Source: QIJE01 sp048541835
Lineage (GTDB): Bacteria; SZUA-79; Acidulodesulfobacterales; Acidulodesulfobacteraceae
Assembly (NCBI RefSeq): GCF_048541835.1
Contig: NZ_JBLEOY010000002.1
Coordinates: 533,978 to 597,977, forward strand
Direction of reading: 5' to 3'
DNA length: 64,000 nucleotides
Below the pieces are notes generated by a model. It was not told the origin of the DNA and made no database searches. It was given only the letters and a program-made list of their open reading frames with translations. The position numbers and the translations under genes are program-made. Of this stretch, positions 62,950 through 64,000 are shown piece after piece (position 1 is the stretch's first letter; every line of letters begins with the position of its first letter).

Positions 62950-63559
62950 GACCGGCAGGCAAAGGTATGAGGGAGGGGGAGGCTCTATCTTTTATCCTTC
63001 CGAAATAGAAATTAAACATGATTTAAGAAATTCGCAGGGGGATACTTATCGCAATGAAAACAGTGGCGGTTCTAATATTTTTAAGGTTATTTTAAGAAAG
63101 GCGCTAATGTGCGACGTAAAGCCGCTTTACGCCCTTTTTTCTGAATATTTTAAGGCGGGAGAAATGCTTCCGCGTTCAATGAGCGATATATACGAACACC
63201 TGAGGGATTTTTATATTGCCGAAATAGAAAATTGCGATGAAACGGGCTCAAACAATATCATAGGGGCATGCGCGCTTACCATAGTGTGGGAAAATCTTGC
63301 CGAAATAAGGTCTTTAGCTGTAAAAAGGCCGTATACCAAAAAACTTATAGGAACCGAGCTCGTAAAGAAATGTATTGAGGAGGCAAAGTTTTTTCAAATA
63401 ACGGGCATTCTTGCCCTCACTTATAAGCCTCAATTCTTTAAGAAATTAGATTTTAGCGTTATCGACAAATCCGAACTGCCTCATAAAATATGGAGCGATT
63501 GTCTGAATTGCGTTAAATTTCCGGACTGTGACGAAACGGCGGTAATGTTAAAATTGTAA
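62942..63559 (+). CDS. GNAT acetyltransferase, probable short N-acetylglutamate synthase (ArgA-like)
   Basis: About 205 residues with a GNAT fold: ILRKALMCDVKPLYALF, GACALTIVWENLAEIRSLAVKR (acetyl-CoA region) and LALTYKPQFFKKLDF. The C-terminus HKIWSDCLNCVKFPDCDETAV, with three Cys in CLNCVKFPDC, matches the single-domain ArgA-type synthases of Deltaproteobacteria as I remember them. It would start arginine synthesis. TTG at 62942 (AGGAGG seven bases upstream) overlaps recN by eight bases. A Gly-rich linker (about 12-15) follows the start; an internal start is possible. Confidence 0.78.
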   Translation: MYKTGRQRYEGGGGSIFYPSEIEIKHDLRNSQGDTYRNENSGGSNIFKVILRKALMCDVKPLYALFSEYFKAGEMLPRSMSDIYEHLRDFYIAEIENCDETGSNNIIGACALTIVWENLAEIRSLAVKRPYTKKLIGTELVKKCIEEAKFFQITGILALTYKPQFFKKLDFSVIDKSELPHKIWSDCLNCVKFPDCDETAVMLKL

Positions 63560-63611
63560 ATAATTTTTTACGAGTTCATGCTAATATATTTTAATATCGG
63601 GAGAATACAAT

Positions 63612-63878
63612 ATGGGATCTCATTTTTTTTGGGGAATTGGAATGTGGATATTTCCGATCATCTGGATAATAGCAATATTAATCGTAGTCTATATAGTTTT
63701 CGGTCACGGCGGTTTGTTAAGGGGGAGACACTATTACAAACACAGGCACGATCATGAGCATCATAGCCGCCGTCATGATCATTCGGAATCTCCATTAGAC
63801 GTATTAAATAAGCGTTATGCCAAGGGAGAAATTACAAAAGAGGAATATGAACGAATAAAGAAGGATATTTCCGGCTAA
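63612..63878 (+). CDS. SHOCT-domain small membrane protein
   Basis: This 88-residue protein has one helix (about 8-30), a His/Arg-rich stretch (about 37-58, with HYYKHRHDHEHHSRRHDH) and a C-terminal SHOCT motif, LDVLNKRYAKGEITKEEYERIK. SHOCT tails occur on many short membrane proteins; the function is unknown. The His-rich segment might bind metal. Confidence 0.8.
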   Translation: MGSHFFWGIGMWIFPIIWIIAILIVVYIVFGHGGLLRGRHYYKHRHDHEHHSRRHDHSESPLDVLNKRYAKGEITKEEYERIKKDISG

Positions 63879-63928
63879 AAATATAGGATTGTTTTCCGGA
63901 CAATATTTAAACGGCAATGTAATGTTGC

Positions 63929-63957
63929 TTGACTTTTTATATTTTTAGTGGTAGTAT
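63929..63957 (+). promoter_or_regulatory. Promoter facing out of the window's right end
   Basis: TTGACT (63929-63934), 17 bases and TAGTAT (63952-63957). No gene begins before 64000, so it probably serves the next gene on the plus strand. Confidence 0.45.
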
Positions 63958-64000
63958 TTTGAAATCAAGTAAATAATTTATTTAAATTTTATCTTAAAAG

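Noticed and set aside
1..64000. CRISPR arrays, rRNA genes or intact insertion sequences
   Set aside because: No regularly spaced direct repeats, rRNA-like stretches or transposase frames were seen.

Overview
The window is AT-rich, densely coding DNA from a Gram-negative bacterium. The envelope genes are Gram-negative: TolQ, TolR, a TolA/TonB-like protein, TolB and CpoB, TolC plus an EmrA-type adaptor, and an O-antigen ligase-like protein. Cytochrome c maturation is System II (CcsA, ResB, ResA), and ribonucleotide reduction is by a B12-dependent class II enzyme. An arsenite pump, an ArsR repressor, a DsrE-like protein, a lipoyl carrier resembling the sulfur-oxidation LbpA family and c-type cytochromes point to a metal- and sulfur-rich habitat. 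A deltaproteobacterial-type lineage from acidic, sulfidic or metal-rich settings (for example Acidulodesulfobacterales/Sva0485-like) fits, but this is inference from gene content only.

Layout. At 1-2600 a tRNA-Ser(GCU) is followed by a non-coding block and a DpnII-like restriction-modification pair, probably an acquired island. At 2600-10500 the minus strand carries recD2, arsB (with a promoter and a perfect 20-bp palindrome), a ccsA-resB-resA operon and a small membrane protein; a monoheme cytochrome converges on ccsA. At 10600-17500 the plus strand holds ubiE/menG, tolC-emrA, a second related cytochrome, ispG and proS. At 17500-18750 the minus strand has an FmdB-type zinc ribbon, arsR and dsrE-like. 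At 19000-25150 there are a lytic transglycosylase, a tRNA-Pro with a nearby duplicate of its 3' end, a P-type ATPase, Hsp20, a NiCoT-like transporter, a decayed DNA-methyltransferase fragment and tRNA-Lys.

From 25400 to 31400 lie a phosphoribosyltransferase, a four-gene group with a nitrosative-stress or Fe-S-repair flavour (MIP18/DUF59, a heme-copper-oxidase-I-like membrane protein, DUF2249, hemerythrin), the lipoyl carrier with a thioredoxin-like partner, and a secreted DUF302-like protein. nrdJ (31432-33870) has a promoter overlapped by NrdR-box-like repeats. Then come the Tol cluster with no pal gene beside it, tsaD, rsmA, glpK, a nucleotidyltransferase, and panD-amidohydrolase-panC.

From 45400 to 53900 there is an alpha-glucan module: a DUF4912 protein, three consecutive but different GH57 enzymes, and glycogen synthase. 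It is followed by O-antigen ligase-like, polyprenyl sugar transferase and DUF445 genes, then aconitase, nadK, recN, an ArgA-like acetyltransferase and a SHOCT protein. No CRISPR array, rRNA gene or intact insertion sequence was seen. Several genes appear to start with TTG or GTG, and starts were adjusted where a Shine-Dalgarno match favoured an internal codon.
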